Source: Bacteroidota bacterium (GTDB lineage Bacteria; Bacteroidota; Bacteroidia; Cytophagales; Cyclobacteriaceae). From it: a stretch of DNA of 7,038 bases. Below, piece by piece: positions 6,062 through 7,038 of the stretch (its first letter is position 1; each line of letters opens with the position of its first letter). Below the pieces are notes generated by a model that ran no database searches, was not told the origin of the DNA, and saw only the letters and a list, made by a program, of their open reading frames with translations. Position numbers and translations under genes: made by a program. Location: the NCBI GenBank assembly GCA_027297025.1, contig JAPUIM010000058.1:1-7038 (forward strand), read 5' to 3'.

Positions 6062-6295
6062 ATGGCTAAAATAATGGTCAACATAGAAGTTTTGAATACC
6101 TCAGAGATCATTCAGAGAAGAAAAGGAAAAATTTTCCACTGGTTGGCTAGCCGGATAAAAAGCCCCGATGAACTTCGCAGGGCCATTGAAAAAAAGATTT
6201 CCAAAGAAGTTATCAATGGCATTAAAGTTAGCCTGGATCAAAGGTTTAAGGAAGAGGGGATTGCAGCTAAATTGAAAATTTCAATAGTGGAATAA
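6062..6295 (+). CDS. Small protein of unknown function, 77 residues
   Basis: I do not recognise this protein. The ATG at 6062 gives MAKIMVNIEVLNTSE..., 77 residues; the frame extends upstream to a TTG at 6035, but ATG is more likely. An in-frame second ATG lies four codons later. It is rich in lysine, arginine and glutamate, has no signal peptide or membrane helix, and is probably cytoplasmic. The layout looks like a short beta strand (4-10), a basic segment Q-R-R-K-G-K (about 18-23), a helical and charged middle with S-P-D-E-L-R-R-A-I-E-K-K (34-45), and a final strand L-K-I-S-I-V. Codon use looks like a real gene, and it lies in line between dapD (65 bases upstream) and the hydrolase (12 bases downstream), so it is probably co-transcribed with the hydrolase. 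The 65-base gap before it is AT-rich, with no terminator visible to me. Confidence 0.7.
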   Translation: MAKIMVNIEVLNTSEIIQRRKGKIFHWLASRIKSPDELRRAIEKKISKEVINGIKVSLDQRFKEEGIAAKLKISIVE

Positions 6296-6307
6296 TTTTT
6301 GTTAAAA

Positions 6308-7038
6308 ATGGCTAAATCATTTCTAGTTCAACAATGGGTAATTTTAATGGCCGTTGGGTCAATAATTAATATTAATGCCACTACCTGCTACTCCCAGGAT
6401 AAATTGACCTTTAAATCCAGCGATGGGGTTTCAATAAGCGCTGATCTCTATCAAATGCATTTAGACTCAGCGCCAATGATCATCCTGTTTCACCAGGCGG
6501 GCTGGAGCAGGGGAGAATATTTAGAGATAGCGCCCAAACTCAATCACAAGGGATTCAATTGTATTGCTGTGGATCAGAGGTCTGGTAACCAGGTCAATAA
6601 TATTCCCAACCAAACCTTCAAAAATGCCAGACAAGCAATGAAGCCTACCCAATATTTGGATGCATTGCCGGATATGGAGGCGGCTATAAAATTTGCTCGT
6701 GAAAAATTTGCTCATGGTAAGTTACTTATTTGGGGTAGCTCCTATTCTGCCGCCCTGGTGTTAAAACTAGCAGGAGATGGGGTGGAGGTGGATGGTGTTC
6801 TGGCATTTTCACCAGGGGAATATTTTAAAAGTTTTGGAAAATCCTCTGACTATATTAGCAATAGCGCCAAAAATATATATGTGCCGGTGTTTATCACTTC
6901 AGCCAGAAGTGAAAAGAAAAGCTGGCAGTCCATCTATGAAGCAATACCTTCTGACCATAAGAAATATTTTGTCCCTGATACCAGCGGCAACCATGGATCC
7001 AGGGCTCTATGGGAGAAATTTTATGATCAAAAAGCATA
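6308..7038 (+). CDS. Secreted alpha/beta hydrolase (partial, C-terminus beyond right edge)
   Basis: The frame is open from the ATG at 6308 to the window end, giving 243 residues. A signal peptide is clear: a short basic start, hydrophobic core W-V-I-L-M-A-V-G-S-I-I (10-20), and probable cleavage near T-C-Y-S-Q (26-30), so the protein is periplasmic or exported. The mature part has the alpha/beta-hydrolase order: strand I-I-L-F-H62-Q-A-G-W (oxyanion region), A-V-D-Q-R-S-G (87-93), nucleophile elbow G143-S-S145-Y-S147, and N-H229-G as the likely catalytic histidine. The elbow is G-x-S-x-S, not the usual G-x-S-x-G. The acid residue cannot be placed with confidence. All expected core elements are present by residue 229, so probably only a short tail is missing. 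It starts 12 bases after the small protein's stop. Substrate unknown; it most resembles the dienelactone-hydrolase/BAAT-like group of small esterases. Confidence 0.85.
   Translation, partial: MAKSFLVQQWVILMAVGSIININATTCYSQDKLTFKSSDGVSISADLYQMHLDSAPMIILFHQAGWSRGEYLEIAPKLNHKGFNCIAVDQRSGNQVNNIPNQTFKNARQAMKPTQYLDALPDMEAAIKFAREKFAHGKLLIWGSSYSAALVLKLAGDGVEVDGVLAFSPGEYFKSFGKSSDYISNSAKNIYVPVFITSARSEKKSWQSIYEAIPSDHKKYFVPDTSGNHGSRALWEKFYDQKA

Noticed and set aside
6521..6715. Minus-strand 64-codon open frame.
   Set aside because: It lies opposite the alpha/beta hydrolase, whose plus-strand frame is continuous from 6308 to the window end with clear motifs.
1..7038. CRISPR arrays, tRNA genes, insertion sequences or attachment sites.
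   Set aside because: I saw no regularly spaced direct repeats, no tRNA-like folds, no transposase and no terminal inverted repeats; every gap between genes is under 100 bases.

Overview
The window looks like chromosomal DNA from a member of the Bacteroidota, perhaps a Cytophagales-type marine or soil lineage. The reasons are: moderately AT-rich DNA, almost no Shine-Dalgarno sequences before clear genes, a TAnnTTTG-type -7 promoter element upstream of the metal regulator, a four-helix-bundle (23S rRNA intervening-sequence type) protein, and protein styles typical of that phylum. The family assignments are secure. The phylum call is an inference, and the exact genus cannot be read from this sequence.

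Left half, minus strand (3946 down to 1): a tightly packed metal-homeostasis operon. In transcription order it encodes a stand-alone DtxR/MntR-family regulator, a TroA/ZnuA-type metal-binding lipoprotein, an ABC ATPase, and an ABC-3 family permease. The permease carries a second, complete DtxR-type winged-helix plus metal-binding domain at its C-terminus. Gaps between these genes are 13, 5 and 1 bases. A four-helix-bundle protein follows 30 bases later and runs off the left edge. A perfect 13+6+13 inverted repeat lies just upstream of the regulator and touches a TAnnTTTG element, which is what an autoregulated DtxR-family promoter would look like.

Centre, minus strand (5143-4034): an AT-richer GT-B fold glycosyltransferase, unrelated in function to its neighbours. 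Right half, plus strand: dapD (lysine/diaminopimelate synthesis), divergent from the glycosyltransferase; then a 77-residue protein of unknown function; then a secreted alpha/beta hydrolase that runs off the right edge.

The most interesting system is the metal operon. It appears to have two metal sensors of the same family: one soluble, and one physically fused to the membrane permease. This resembles the YtgCR permease-repressor fusion of Chlamydia. Both sensors keep the same histidine and glutamate metal-binding pattern and share the same unusual replacements at the N-terminal ligand positions. A weaker TTAG-N6-CTAA palindrome in the glycosyltransferase/dapD gap resembles the regulator's own candidate operator.
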